A stretch of 64,000 nucleotides of DNA from Rubrivivax gelatinosus (GTDB lineage Bacteria > Pseudomonadota > Gammaproteobacteria > Burkholderiales > Burkholderiaceae_C): positions 186,001-250,000 of the forward strand of contig NZ_SLXD01000001.1 in NCBI RefSeq assembly GCF_004340905.1, written 5' to 3'. Positions 53,489 to 62,096 of this stretch are shown here, one piece after another. Position numbers and translations under genes: made by a program. The notes beneath the pieces are model-generated. The model searched no databases. It saw nothing but the letters and a program-made list of their open reading frames with translations, and was not told the origin of the DNA. Numbering within the stretch: position 1 is the first letter of the stretch; each line of letters starts with the position of its first letter.

Positions 53489-54370
53489 TCAGCCCGGCGG
53501 CGCGAGCCACGCGCGCAGCGCCGGCGACAGCGTGCGCGCGCGGTGCTGCACGAGGTACAGCGGCCGCACGATGGGCGGCAGCCCGCCGTCCAGCAGCCGG
53601 ACGCGGCCCAGCGCCAGCGCGTCGGCCACGGCCAGCGAGCTCAGGCAGCTGATGCCCAGCCCGGCGGCCACGCCCTGCAGCAGCGCCTCGTTGGTGTCGA
53701 ACTGCAGCGTGCGCGCGAAGTGGTCCAGCCGCGGCAGCAGCGCCTGCTCGACGGCCTCGCGTGTGCCCGAGCCCGGTTCGCGCAGCAGCCAGCGGGCCTG
53801 GCGCAGTTCGTCGCAGTCCAGCCGCCGGCCGGGGGCGGCCAGCGGGTCGTCGGCCGCGGCGACGAGCAGCAGCCGGTCTTCGGACCAGCGTTCGACGGCG
53901 AGTTCGGGCTCGCTGCAATGGCCTTCGACCAGCGCCAGGTCCAGCTCCAGCCGCGCTGCGGCGGCGGCGATGGCGCGGGTGTTGTCGATGCGCAGCGTGA
54001 CCTGCGCGTCGGGCCGCTGGCGCAGCAGCCGCGCCAGCAGCGCCGGCACGAGGTAGTTGCCGACGGTGCGGCTGGCGCCCAGGCGCAGCGCCAGCGGTGG
54101 CCCGGCTTCGCCGCCGGTGAACTGGCGCTCCAGCCGGTGCAGGCGGTCCAGCGCCTCGCGCAGCTCGGGCAGCACGGCGCGGCCGCGTTCGTTGAGCAGC
54201 AGCCGGCGGCCGACACGGTCGAACAGCCGCGTGCCCAGCAGCGACTCCAGCTCGCCGAGCGCGGCGCTGGTCGCCGACTGCGACAGCGCGACCCGTTCGC
54301 CGGCCGCCGCGGTGCTGCCGCAGTCGGCCACCGCGAGCAGCACTTCCAGCTGGCGCAGCGTGAAACGCAT
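53489..54370 (-). CDS. LysR-family regulator next to yeiH-like gene
   Basis: A 293-aa LysR regulator: HTH at STAAAGERVALSQSATSAAL then GELESLLGTRLFDRVGRRLL. The SQSATSAALGELE pattern is shared with the CbbR/CysB-like YeiE branch. It is divergent from a YeiH-family gene by 74 bp and probably regulates it, as YeiE and YeiH are neighbours in enterobacteria. The effector is unknown; sulfite or a related sulfur compound is a possible guess for this family. Confidence 0.9.
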   Translation of the reverse strand: MRFTLRQLEVLLAVADCGSTAAAGERVALSQSATSAALGELESLLGTRLFDRVGRRLLLNERGRAVLPELREALDRLHRLERQFTGGEAGPPLALRLGASRTVGNYLVPALLARLLRQRPDAQVTLRIDNTRAIAAAAARLELDLALVEGHCSEPELAVERWSEDRLLLVAAADDPLAAPGRRLDCDELRQARWLLREPGSGTREAVEQALLPRLDHFARTLQFDTNEALLQGVAAGLGISCLSSLAVADALALGRVRLLDGGLPPIVRPLYLVQHRARTLSPALRAWLAPPG

Positions 54371-54378
54371 GGTTCAAT

Positions 54379-54416
54379 CGAGTTGCTGGGTCGATCGATC
54401 ATACGCAAACAACTCG
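54379..54416. promoter_or_regulatory. Inverted repeat between LysR and YeiH genes, possible operator
   Basis: Arms CGAGTTG (54379-54385) and CAACTCG (54410-54416) are 31 bp apart centre to centre, three helical turns. An inner TCGATCGATC lies between them. This is a plausible LysR tetramer site in the 74-bp divergent region. Confidence 0.45.
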
Positions 54417-54444
54417 TTTTTCAGATCACTCGGCGCGGCGCACG

Positions 54445-55482
54445 ATGCGCCCCGTGTCGCCTGCCCTCCCCTCGTCTTCGATGCGCGCGCTGCTGCCCGG
54501 GCTGGCGCTGGCCGCAGCCATCGCCGCCGCGGCCACGGCGCTGGCCGCCCTGCCGGGCTTCGCGGCCCACGGCCTGGGTGCGCTGACGCTGGCCATCGTG
54601 CTCGGCATCGCCGTCGGCCACGCGCCGGCGGCACGCCGCGCGGCCACCGGGCCCGGCATCGAGTTCGCCAAGCAACGCCTGCTGCGCTGGGGCATCGTGC
54701 TCTACGGGCTGCGGCTGGGGCTGGCCGACCTGGGCGCGCTGGGCGCCAGCGGCCTCGTCATCGACCTGCTGATGGTCGGCACGACCTTCGTGCTGGCGTA
54801 TGCGCTGGGCCGGCGTGTCTTCGGCCTGGACCACCGCACGACGGTGCTGATCGGCGCCGGCAGCTCGATCTGCGGCGCCGCCGCGGTGATGGCCTGCGCG
54901 CCGGTGCTGCGTGGCCGCGCCGACGAGGTGGCGGTGGCGGTGTCCACCGTCGTCGTCTTCGGCACGCTGGCGATGTTCGCCTACCCGCTGGCCTATCCGC
55001 TGCTGGGCCTGGACGCGGCGAGCTTCGGGCTCTACGTCGGTTCGACGGTGCACGAGGTGGCGCAGGTCGTCGCCGCGGCGCGCCCGGCGGGCGAGAGCGC
55101 GGCCGACGCCGCGGTGGTGGCCAAGCTGGCGCGTGTGATGCTGCTCGCGCCCTTCCTGCTGCTGCTGTCGGCCTGGGACGCGCGCCGCGGCGATGGCGGC
55201 ACCGGCCGCATCACCGTGCCCTGGTTCGCGCTCGGGTTCGTCGCCGTGGTGCTGCTGCACCCGCTGCTGGCGCTGCCGCCGGCGCTGGTGGACACGCTGC
55301 TGGCCGTCGACGCCGCGCTGCTGGCCGCGGCGATGGCGGCGCTGGGGCTGACGACGCACGTCTCGGCCCTGCGCCGCGCCGGCGCCCGGCCGCTGGCGCT
55401 GGCGGCGCTGCTGGCGCTGTGGCTGGCCGCAGGCGGCCTGGGCGTCAACCTCGGCGTGCAGGCGCTCGCCGGCGGCGGCTGA
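54445..55482 (+). CDS. YeiH/UPF0324-family putative sulfate exporter
   Basis: A 345-aa inner-membrane protein with about ten hydrophobic segments, of the YeiH (PSE) family. Recognisable segments are FAKQRLLRWGIVLYGLRLGL near residue 75, LIGAGSSICGAAAVMACAPV near 133 and GSTVHEVAQVVAAARPAGE near 200. Members are proposed to export sulfate or related small anions; the substrate is not proven. An ATG 12 codons later is an alternative start. It is divergent from a LysR gene and convergent with a rhodanese gene whose stop follows at once, a sulfur-related context. Confidence 0.88.
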   Translation: MRPVSPALPSSSMRALLPGLALAAAIAAAATALAALPGFAAHGLGALTLAIVLGIAVGHAPAARRAATGPGIEFAKQRLLRWGIVLYGLRLGLADLGALGASGLVIDLLMVGTTFVLAYALGRRVFGLDHRTTVLIGAGSSICGAAAVMACAPVLRGRADEVAVAVSTVVVFGTLAMFAYPLAYPLLGLDAASFGLYVGSTVHEVAQVVAAARPAGESAADAAVVAKLARVMLLAPFLLLLSAWDARRGDGGTGRITVPWFALGFVAVVLLHPLLALPPALVDTLLAVDAALLAAAMAALGLTTHVSALRRAGARPLALAALLALWLAAGGLGVNLGVQALAGGG

Positions 55483-55863
55483 TCAGTCGAAGGCCGGCGT
55501 CTGCGGGCGCTCGACCGGCTTGCCCGCCGCGACCCAGGCGTCATAGCCGCCGGCGATAGAGACGACGTCGGTGTAACCCATCTCCTGCATCGCCACCGCG
55601 GCCAGCGCGGCGCGGCCGCTGCTCTTGCAGTACAGCACGACCTTCAGGCCGCGCTCGGCCAGCGCCGGCGTGGCGCTCAGCTTGAACTCCAGCATGCCGC
55701 GCGAGACGTGCAGCGCGCCGGGCAGATGGCCGGCGGCGTACTCGTCGGCCTCGCGCACGTCGAGCAGCACGTCGGCACGCGCGATCGCGGCCTCGGCCAG
55801 GTCCGTCGAGACTTCGTGGATGCGCGACTTGGCGGTGACGACGAGGTCGTGGGCGGTTTTCAT
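55483..55863 (-). CDS. Single-domain rhodanese
   Basis: A 126-aa cytosolic sulfurtransferase. The active-site loop is VVLYCKSSGRAALA with Cys79, and the preceding VLLDVREADEYAAGHLPGA is the standard rhodanese approach. A 20-residue N-terminal helix (HDLVVTAKSRIHEVSTDLAE) is shared by short rhodaneses that carry persulfide for sulfur oxidation. The start at 55863 has a weak ribosome-binding site. A broken second copy of its 5' half lies at 57545-57694. The 209 bases to the next gene hold no other gene. Confidence 0.9.
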   Translation of the reverse strand: MKTAHDLVVTAKSRIHEVSTDLAEAAIARADVLLDVREADEYAAGHLPGALHVSRGMLEFKLSATPALAERGLKVVLYCKSSGRAALAAVAMQEMGYTDVVSIAGGYDAWVAAGKPVERPQTPAFD

Positions 55864-56072
55864 CGGGAGGGTCCGGAAGGGTTGAAGACGGATTCGCACT
55901 ATACCCACGCCGGTATGCAAACACGATCGCATGAAACCGATGCCGAGCCGGAGACGGCCATGCCGTCGCCAGGTAAAGCAGGGCAGAACCGGCCCGTCTC
56001 GAGGCTTTCCCGGCACCTGCCGCTGGCAAACTGCGGCAAACCGTCCCTCCAGACAACAACAACGCCGTCAGC

Positions 56073-57395
56073 ATGAGCCTCCGCCTCCAGACCCATCGCT
56101 TTCACCTTGCACTGCCCGCCGCGCTGCTCGCGGCCGGCCTGCTGGCCGCCTGCGGCGGCGGCGGCAGCAGCAGCTCGGACAGCTACACGCTGGGCGGCAC
56201 GATCAGCGGCCTGGACACCGAGGGCCTGGTGCTGGCCAATGGCAGCGACACGCTGGCCGTGGCCTCCGGCGCCAGCAGCTTCAGCTTCGACGACACGGTC
56301 AGCGGCAGCTACAAGGTGACGATCAGCGCCCAGCCCTCGGGCCAGACCTGCCAGGTCAGCAACGGCAGCGGCAGCGCCAGCGCCGACGTCTCCAGCGTCG
56401 TCGTCAGCTGCCGCGACTACCGCGTCTACGTGGCCAACAGCGCCAGCAACACGCTGTCGCAGTTCGCCGTCGGCAGCACCGGCACGCTGTCCGCGCTGAG
56501 CACGGCGAGCCTCGGCGTGAGCTACGCGCCCTCGGCGCTGGTGGTCAACCGCAACGGCAGCCGCGCCTGGCTGAACTACCGCGACGACGAGTTGCTGACC
56601 GTGCTGGACATCGACAGCAGCGGCGCGCTGAGCGTCGCCAGCGCCAGCGCCGAGGCGGCCACCTTCGGCTACGCGCTCGCCCTGTCGCCCGACGAGTCGA
56701 CGCTGTACTCGGTCAACTACGGCGGCGCCAGCGTCTCGCAGTTCAGCCTGGCCAGCAGCGGCAAGCCCACGGCGCTGTCGACGGCGTCGGTGAGCGCGGG
56801 GTTGTCGCCGTACGCGATGGCGATCACGCCCGACGGTGCCTTCGCCTACGTCGCCAACGCCAGTGGCGACACGATCTCGATGTACTCGGTGGGCAGCAAC
56901 GGCGCGCTGAAGGCACTGAGCACGCCGACGGTCAGCGTGGCCAGCCGCGGCAGCAAGCCCCAGGGCCTGGCGGTCGCGCCGGGCGGCGGCTACCTCTTCG
57001 TCACGCTGGCCGACAGCGCCAAGGTGCTGAGCTACACGATCGACAGCAGCACCGGCATGCTGACCTACAACAGCAGCCAGAGCACCGGCACGACGCCGCG
57101 CGCGATCGCGCTGACCTCCACCGGCACCCGGGCCTACGTCGCCAACGCCGGCTCGGCCACGGTGTCGCAGTTCCTCGTGTCCGGCGGCACGCTGACGCCG
57201 ATGGCGACCCGCACCGTGGCCACCGGCAGCACGCCCTCGGGCATCGCGATCACGCCCGACGACGCCTACCTCTACGTCAGCAACGCCGGCGACGGCACGG
57301 TCTCGGAATTCTCGGTGAGCACCAGCGGCGCGCTGGGCGCGCTGGCGACGATCAGCACCGGCGGACAGTCGCCGGTCGGCATCGTCGCGCGCTGA
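56073..57395 (+). CDS. Lactonase-type beta-propeller lipoprotein
   Basis: A 440-aa exported lipoprotein: the signal ends LLAAGLLAAC with Cys27, followed by a Gly/Ser linker and an approximately 75-residue Ig- or carbohydrate-like domain (TLGGTISGLDTEGLVLANGS). A seven-bladed propeller then repeats YVANASGDTISMYSVGSNG-type units (at least six seen). This fold is shared by 6-phosphogluconolactonase-like and YVTN proteins; most exported members have no proven enzyme activity. No pathway neighbours. The start is an ATG at 56073 with a weak ribosome-binding site. Confidence 0.85.
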   Translation: MSLRLQTHRFHLALPAALLAAGLLAACGGGGSSSSDSYTLGGTISGLDTEGLVLANGSDTLAVASGASSFSFDDTVSGSYKVTISAQPSGQTCQVSNGSGSASADVSSVVVSCRDYRVYVANSASNTLSQFAVGSTGTLSALSTASLGVSYAPSALVVNRNGSRAWLNYRDDELLTVLDIDSSGALSVASASAEAATFGYALALSPDESTLYSVNYGGASVSQFSLASSGKPTALSTASVSAGLSPYAMAITPDGAFAYVANASGDTISMYSVGSNGALKALSTPTVSVASRGSKPQGLAVAPGGGYLFVTLADSAKVLSYTIDSSTGMLTYNSSQSTGTTPRAIALTSTGTRAYVANAGSATVSQFLVSGGTLTPMATRTVATGSTPSGIAITPDDAYLYVSNAGDGTVSEFSVSTSGALGALATISTGGQSPVGIVAR

Positions 57396-57440
57396 CCCCG
57401 GCCTGCGGCCGTTCCTGGTCGAATCCCGCTCGCCCCGCTC

Positions 57441-57537
57441 CAGTACCGAACCGTCCCCGTCACGCCCGTCCAGCAGAACTGCAGCATCGTCGGGTGCGAC
57501 GAGACGCACGAAGCCGCGGTGCTGGACCCGGGCGGCG
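57441..57537 (+). pseudogene. Remnant of an MBL-fold hydrolase gene, 5' part
   Basis: About 32 codons read QYRTVPVTPVQQNCSIVGCD then ETHEAAVLDPGGA, the N-terminus of the MBL-fold metallo-hydrolases related to glyoxalase II and persulfide dioxygenase. The metal-binding HxHxDH part is missing: the frame runs directly into the antisense of a rhodanese gene fragment. No start codon or ribosome-binding site remains. It is one side of a deletion scar. Confidence 0.65.
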
Positions 57538-57544
57538 CTGGCGG

Positions 57545-57694
57545 TGCGCCGGGCAGATGGCCGGCGGCGAATTCGTCGGCTTCGCGCACGTCGAGCAGCA
57601 CGTCGGCATGTGCGACCGCGGCCTCGGCCAGGTCCGTCGAGACTTCGTGGATGCGCGACTTGGCGGCGACGACGAGGTCGTGGGCGGATGTCAT
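57545..57694 (-). pseudogene. Truncated second rhodanese copy
   Basis: From an ATG at 57694 the first 50 codons nearly repeat the intact rhodanese at 55483-55863: HDLVVAAKSRIHEVSTDLAE and VLLDVREADEFAAGHLPGA. Then the sequence breaks off before the active-site Cys and reads into the antisense of an MBL-hydrolase remnant. It cannot be an active sulfurtransferase. Duplication or an ancestral paralogue followed by deletion explains it. Confidence 0.75.
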
Positions 57695-57758
57695 CGGCAG
57701 TCCTCCAGGGCCTGCAGGTGGCAGCGACCGTACCGGCGGCGGTATGCGCCGCCTGGTC

Positions 57759-58079
57759 TCAGTGCGGGCTGGCCAGCTTGAGCCCGACGATGCCGGCGAC
57801 GATCAGCGCGAGGCTGGCGATGCGCCCCGCCGACGCCGCCTCGCCGAACAGCACGATGCCGAGTATGGCCGTGCCGACCGCGCCGACGCCCACCCAGACC
57901 GCGTAGGCCGTGCCCACCGGCAGCACCTTCATCGCCAGGCCCAGCAGCAGCACGCTGCCGGTCATCGCCGCCAGCGTCAGCACGCTCGGCAGCGGTCGCG
58001 TGAACCCCTCCGTGTACTTCAGGCCGATCGCCCAGCCGACTTCGAGAAGACCGGCGACGAAGAGCAGCAGCCATGCCAT
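57759..58079 (-). CDS. gdx: Guanidinium exporter, SMR family (Gdx/SugE)
   Basis: A 106-aa four-helix membrane protein. The first helix [19 protein letters not shown] with its key Glu and Trp, and the [20 protein letters not shown] segment match SugE/Gdx closely rather than the EmrE drug exporters. Gdx exchanges guanidinium for protons as an antiparallel dimer. The start at 58079 has CAGGAG upstream. I looked for a guanidine riboswitch upstream and did not find one. The 487 bases between this start and 58567 hold no gene I can support. Confidence 0.93.
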   Translation of the reverse strand: MAWLLLFVAGLLEVGWAIGLKYTEGFTRPLPSVLTLAAMTGSVLLLGLAMKVLPVGTAYAVWVGVGAVGTAILGIVLFGEAASAGRIASLALIVAGIVGLKLASPH

Positions 58080-58566
58080 TCGTGAACTCCTGTGTGCGGG
58101 GCCTGTCGGCCCGATGGAACAACAGCCGCGCCATGAGCGGGCCGGGTAGAACGCCTGTCAGCCGCGGACGCGCCAGCGCCACGGGCGTTCGGCGTGGCCG
58201 TCTGGGGCCGGCGCGGCGGCGGCGGCAAGACGTTCATCACGTGGCGGGCTGCGGCAGTTGGCCGGACTGTGGTGCCGCGGTGCACCGCTTGGCAAGAGGC
58301 CTGCCCCCAGCGCTCTCTCCCCATCGCGCAGCCGTCGAACCCGGCCCCGCTTCCCTAGGTGTTCGGCCCGGCGCCGACACGACAAACGAGCACGATCGCG
58401 GCTAACATGAACTTCGGCCGGCGTCGTACGGCGTCCGCACCTCGCACCGGGTGCCCGACTGGCGGGTCCTCTTCGCGACCTAGCGTCACGTGCACAGGCT
58501 CTTCGACAGCCTTGTGCCTGCTTTACCATCCAAAGCCGATCAGTCAGTCAGCGTCACAAGCACCAT

Positions 58567-60078
58567 ATGGGCGGAGCATCAGCGGGCAAGGCTGCCGGTG
58601 AGGAATCGGCGGGGCTATGGTCTCTTGCCTCTGGTCTTTGGGCGCCGCGGGACGAAGGCGGGGGCTTCGTGCTGCACAGGACGGCACAGGGGAACGCCCC
58701 ATCGCCGGCACTGAGTCAGGCCGATCTGGCCTGCTGGCTGAACGCCGGTCTCGAGTCAGGCCCCCAGAGCGGCCTGCAGCCCCCGGAGTTCCGTTTCTGC
58801 GTCGACAGCGGCGCCCCGTTGCGACGCCCCGCAACGGCAGCGCCCGGCGCCCCCTGGGTGCCCCCCTTCGGCGCGAGCCCGCTGGCCCCGCGTGCGGCCC
58901 GCGTGGTCGGCGGGCTGCGTCAGAGCAACAGCAGCATCGTGCTGAGCCGCCGCAACGAGCGGCGCCCCGAAGCCGAGCCGGATGCGAGCCAGCCTCTGCC
59001 ACCTCCGGGCGACTACGAGTTCTTCTCGGTGGCGGCCGGCACCCGAACGCCGGCGCTGCTGGCGCTCGATCCGAGCAAAGGCACGCTGTACGCCTGGCTG
59101 CCCGCATCGCAGCGCTGGGAGCCGCTGGAGCACGACGGCGGCGGTCTTCTGGCCGTGTCTCGACTGGCGCGTGCGGCCTGGCGCTGCGAGCTCAGCCAGG
59201 CCGGTTCGAGCAGCCTGCTGTTCCTGCCCACCGAAGAGGGCCTGGCCTGCATTCAGCCCGACGCCGTCGGACTCAGCTTCCAGGCGCAGTACCACGGTCA
59301 GGATGCCGCCGTCGGCGCGCCCGTCCAGTTCGGTGAACAGGTCTGGGCGCCGCTGCGCAGCAAGGCCGGCATGCTGCGTTTCGTCAGCGCCAGCCTGCAA
59401 GGCAGGCCTGGCGCGGTGGTCGAACTGCCGGACGGGCCGCTGGAGACCGGCGCCCTGCAGGCGCCGCTGGCAGACGGCCGTCTGGCGATCTGGCCTGCTG
59501 CGGCCGGCCAGCTGGTGCTGCGCAAGCAGGCGAGCGGCGCCATCCAGGGGAGCTTCCTGGCCTGGCCACAGGGTCTGCAACCCGCGTTCGAGTTCGGCAG
59601 CCCGTTCCTGTCACGCGATGGCAGCCTGTGGCAGCTGTGCTTCGACACGCGCGCCGACAGCTACGTCTACCTGCAGCTGGGCGTCGAACAACCGGAGCGC
59701 GAGACCACCACGGCGCCGCGCCTGTGCACCGGCAGCTTCAATTTCCGCTTCGCCTCCAGGTTCCGCAGCGCACCCTGGCTGGAGCCCGAGCATGGAGACG
59801 ACAGCGCCACGAATGCGGTGGTGCTGCCGCTGCTCGAGTCGAGTCCCAGCGCTGCCGTGCTCGGCGTGAAGCTGGCCACCACCGAGGGCCTGGCCCATGT
59901 GCTGCAGTCCAGCGAGCGCATGCGTGTCGAGCTGGTGCTGGACGACGACACCACGCAGACCGCCTTCTACTGCCTGTCGGTCGCCGAGCCCTGGCGGCTG
60001 CGCTTCTTCGTGCACGAAGCGCGGCTGTGGGCCTATCACCCCCTGTCGAACAGGCTGGACGGCTGGAACCTGCAATGA
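58567..60078 (+). CDS. Uncharacterised 503-aa protein, first gene of tubulin-like operon
   Basis: No family recognised. It has no signal peptide or membrane segment. The N-terminal 150 residues are Pro/Ala-rich and of low complexity. From about residue 150 there are repeated Trp/Leu beta-strand-like stretches (DPSKGTLYAWLPASQRWEPL and EQVWAPLRSKAGMLRFVSAS) that suggest a beta-propeller or similar all-beta fold. The start is uncertain, with no clear ribosome-binding site before the ATG at 58567. Its stop overlaps the start of the membrane vWA-like protein (ATGA), so the two are translationally coupled and probably act together in the cytosol and at the membrane. Confidence 0.65.
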   Translation: MGGASAGKAAGEESAGLWSLASGLWAPRDEGGGFVLHRTAQGNAPSPALSQADLACWLNAGLESGPQSGLQPPEFRFCVDSGAPLRRPATAAPGAPWVPPFGASPLAPRAARVVGGLRQSNSSIVLSRRNERRPEAEPDASQPLPPPGDYEFFSVAAGTRTPALLALDPSKGTLYAWLPASQRWEPLEHDGGGLLAVSRLARAAWRCELSQAGSSSLLFLPTEEGLACIQPDAVGLSFQAQYHGQDAAVGAPVQFGEQVWAPLRSKAGMLRFVSASLQGRPGAVVELPDGPLETGALQAPLADGRLAIWPAAAGQLVLRKQASGAIQGSFLAWPQGLQPAFEFGSPFLSRDGSLWQLCFDTRADSYVYLQLGVEQPERETTTAPRLCTGSFNFRFASRFRSAPWLEPEHGDDSATNAVVLPLLESSPSAAVLGVKLATTEGLAHVLQSSERMRVELVLDDDTTQTAFYCLSVAEPWRLRFFVHEARLWAYHPLSNRLDGWNLQ

Positions 60079-61577
60079 CGCGCCTGACGAACCTCCTCCG
60101 CCGTGCGGCGTCGGCCCTTGCGCTGACGGCCTTGAGCTGGGCCGCGCCCGCGACCGCAGCGGGCATCCAGCAGGCTTTCCTGGTGCAGAACTCCGGCTGG
60201 ATGGAGCCGTTCTACACCGACCCCGCGTCCCAGCTGAAGCCGCTGGTGGCCGCGGTGGCCGCTGCCGCCACGAGCCCCGACGACACCGTCTTCACGCTGG
60301 CCTTCAGCCAGAGCAGCGGCAGCCATGCCTCGCCGCAGCTGCTGGCCAGCAGCCGTGGCGCGGCCGACATGGCGCGCCAGCTGGCGCCGCTGGCCGTGGC
60401 GCGCAAGGGCAGCGGCGGCGCGCTCGCCGACACCGATTTCAAGGAAGCCATCACCGGGACGATCACCGGTCCGTTCAAGGCCGCGCCGGGCATCCTGTGG
60501 ATCTTCACGAACAACAAGAACAGCCCCAACAACGACGCCCAGACGGCCGAGCGCAACCGCGACTTCTACCGCCTGCTGCACCTGGAGCCGTCGATCACGA
60601 AGACCCTGGTGTTCCCGCTCAAGATGCCGGTGCGCGGCAAGCTGTATGCGGCGCAGGGCCTGATGGTCTACGCGCTCGCCTACGGCCAGCCGGCCGCCGC
60701 GGCGCTCGACCGCATCATGGCCGAGGGCCGGCTGTCCAAGGTGCTGACGAACGCGCCCGCGCGGCTCAAACCGGTCGATCAGGGCGCCGCGCGGCTGCTG
60801 CCCGAACGCGTCATGAACGCGCCCAACGTGCGCGTCAGCCTGGCCAGCGACAACACCACGCTGGTGCTCGACGTGGACGCGGCGGACCTGGTGCCCACCG
60901 TCACGCTGCAGGCCTCGCTGGAGAACCTCTTCTATCCCTACGTGATCCGCCAGGCCAAGGTGCAGGCCGCGCTGGGCCTCGGCGCCGGGCGCACGCCGAT
61001 CGCGGTGGCTCCCGCCGCCATCGAAGGCCTGGAGCCGGGAGCCCGGCAGTCGGTGGAGGTGAGTTTCACGCTGCCGATGGCGCAGGTGCCGTCCCCGTGG
61101 TCGGCCCAGGCGCTGGCGGCGATGGGCAAGCAGATCGTGCTGCCCATGGTGGTCGAGATGGCGCTCACGGATCAGCAACTCGTGCCTTCGGCGGCCTTCA
61201 CGGCCCAGCTGCGCGAGCTGTTTCCCGGCGACCCGATCTCCGAGATGTTCACGCCGCCGGACAGCGTGCGTGCGTCGCAGACCCAGGTCCCGCTGCAGGT
61301 GCGCATCCAGTACCCGCTGGCCCCGGTGCTGGCCCTGATGGGCGGCGTGCTGCTGCTCGTCGGCAGCATGGTGGCCGGCCTGGTGCTGGCGCGCAGCAGC
61401 AAACGATATGAAGTGCTGGTGGATGGCGTGAGGCGCAGCTTCGTCCTCAAGCCCTTCAGCACCCTGCCGGTCGTCGACGGGGACGGCAATCCGGTCGGCG
61501 AGCTCAAGCGCGGGCTGGGGCGGCCGCAGGTGCTGCGCGTCGCCGAGGGGCGCAGCCTCAGCGTGACCGGCCGCTGA
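60075..61577 (+). CDS. Membrane-anchored vWA-like protein of tubulin-like operon
   Basis: A 500-aa exported protein: signal peptide (about 1-29), then a vWA-like domain starting AFLVQNSGWMEPFYTDPASQ with NSGWM in the place of the usual DxSxS. A later Thr in GGALADTDFKEAITG and ILWIFTNNKNSPNND take the third metal-site position, so metal binding may be lost or altered. A long beta-rich middle follows, then one membrane helix (PVLALMGGVLLLVGSMVAGL, about 416-436) and a cytoplasmic tail of about 60 residues. It could link events outside the membrane to the tubulin-like protein inside. Domain naming is inference. Confidence 0.6.
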   Translation: MTRLTNLLRRAASALALTALSWAAPATAAGIQQAFLVQNSGWMEPFYTDPASQLKPLVAAVAAAATSPDDTVFTLAFSQSSGSHASPQLLASSRGAADMARQLAPLAVARKGSGGALADTDFKEAITGTITGPFKAAPGILWIFTNNKNSPNNDAQTAERNRDFYRLLHLEPSITKTLVFPLKMPVRGKLYAAQGLMVYALAYGQPAAAALDRIMAEGRLSKVLTNAPARLKPVDQGAARLLPERVMNAPNVRVSLASDNTTLVLDVDAADLVPTVTLQASLENLFYPYVIRQAKVQAALGLGAGRTPIAVAPAAIEGLEPGARQSVEVSFTLPMAQVPSPWSAQALAAMGKQIVLPMVVEMALTDQQLVPSAAFTAQLRELFPGDPISEMFTPPDSVRASQTQVPLQVRIQYPLAPVLALMGGVLLLVGSMVAGLVLARSSKRYEVLVDGVRRSFVLKPFSTLPVVDGDGNPVGELKRGLGRPQVLRVAEGRSLSVTGR

Positions 61578-61629
61578 ACGATCTTCCATCTGTTTACCGT
61601 GACGACCTCTGAAATGGGAACCCAAGGAC

Positions 61630-62055
61630 ATGGCCAACTCTGAATCGACCACCTCCGGTTTCACGCTGCCGGCACCGACCGATTCCGCACCCTCGGCCGC
61701 CGGCACGGGCACCACCGTGGCCCTGCCGGGCGATCAGCTCGCAGGCGCCTACCCCGTGGGCACCGACACCTCCTCGCGCGACCTGCTGATCGGCGGCGGC
61801 ATCCTGCTGGTGCTGTTCGTCGCGTTCTTCTTCGCGAAGAACGCCTATGCCAACACGCTGGTGGGCAAGCGGGTGCCGCCGAACAAGGCCAACGCCGCGG
61901 GCTGGTGGATGTTCGTGCTGCTGGCCAGCCTGTCCACCGGCGTGGTGCTGTCGGCCGTCAACGCCTCGAAGTTCATGACGCCGCTGATCCTCGGCCCGGT
62001 CGGCGCCGTGGGCCTGCTGGCCCTGGCGCTGATGCTGACCACCGGCCGCAAGTAA
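61630..62055 (+). CDS. Small membrane protein of tubulin-like operon
   Basis: A 141-aa protein with a disordered N-terminus of about 50 residues and three hydrophobic segments (LLIGGGILLVLFVAFFFA at about 52-69, WMFVLLASLSTGVVLSAV at about 93-110, and PLILGPVGAVGLLALALM at about 118-135). No family recognised. It lies 52 bp behind the vWA-like gene and 41 bp before the tubulin-like gene and reads the same way, so it is probably a membrane partner of that machine. Confidence 0.7.
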   Translation: MANSESTTSGFTLPAPTDSAPSAAGTGTTVALPGDQLAGAYPVGTDTSSRDLLIGGGILLVLFVAFFFAKNAYANTLVGKRVPPNKANAAGWWMFVLLASLSTGVVLSAVNASKFMTPLILGPVGAVGLLALALMLTTGRK

Positions 62056-62096
62056 GCGCAACCAGGCCGACGGCTTAGAGAACGGGCAGGTAGTTC

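Noticed and set aside
57980..58566. Guanidine riboswitch upstream of the Gdx gene
   Set aside because: I searched the upstream region on the minus strand for ykkC-type and mini-ykkC patterns and saw no convincing match.
58080..58566. Possible gene or mobile remnant between gdx and the tubulin-like operon
   Set aside because: No frame has a supported start, no family-like peptide and no terminal repeats were seen; left as intergenic.
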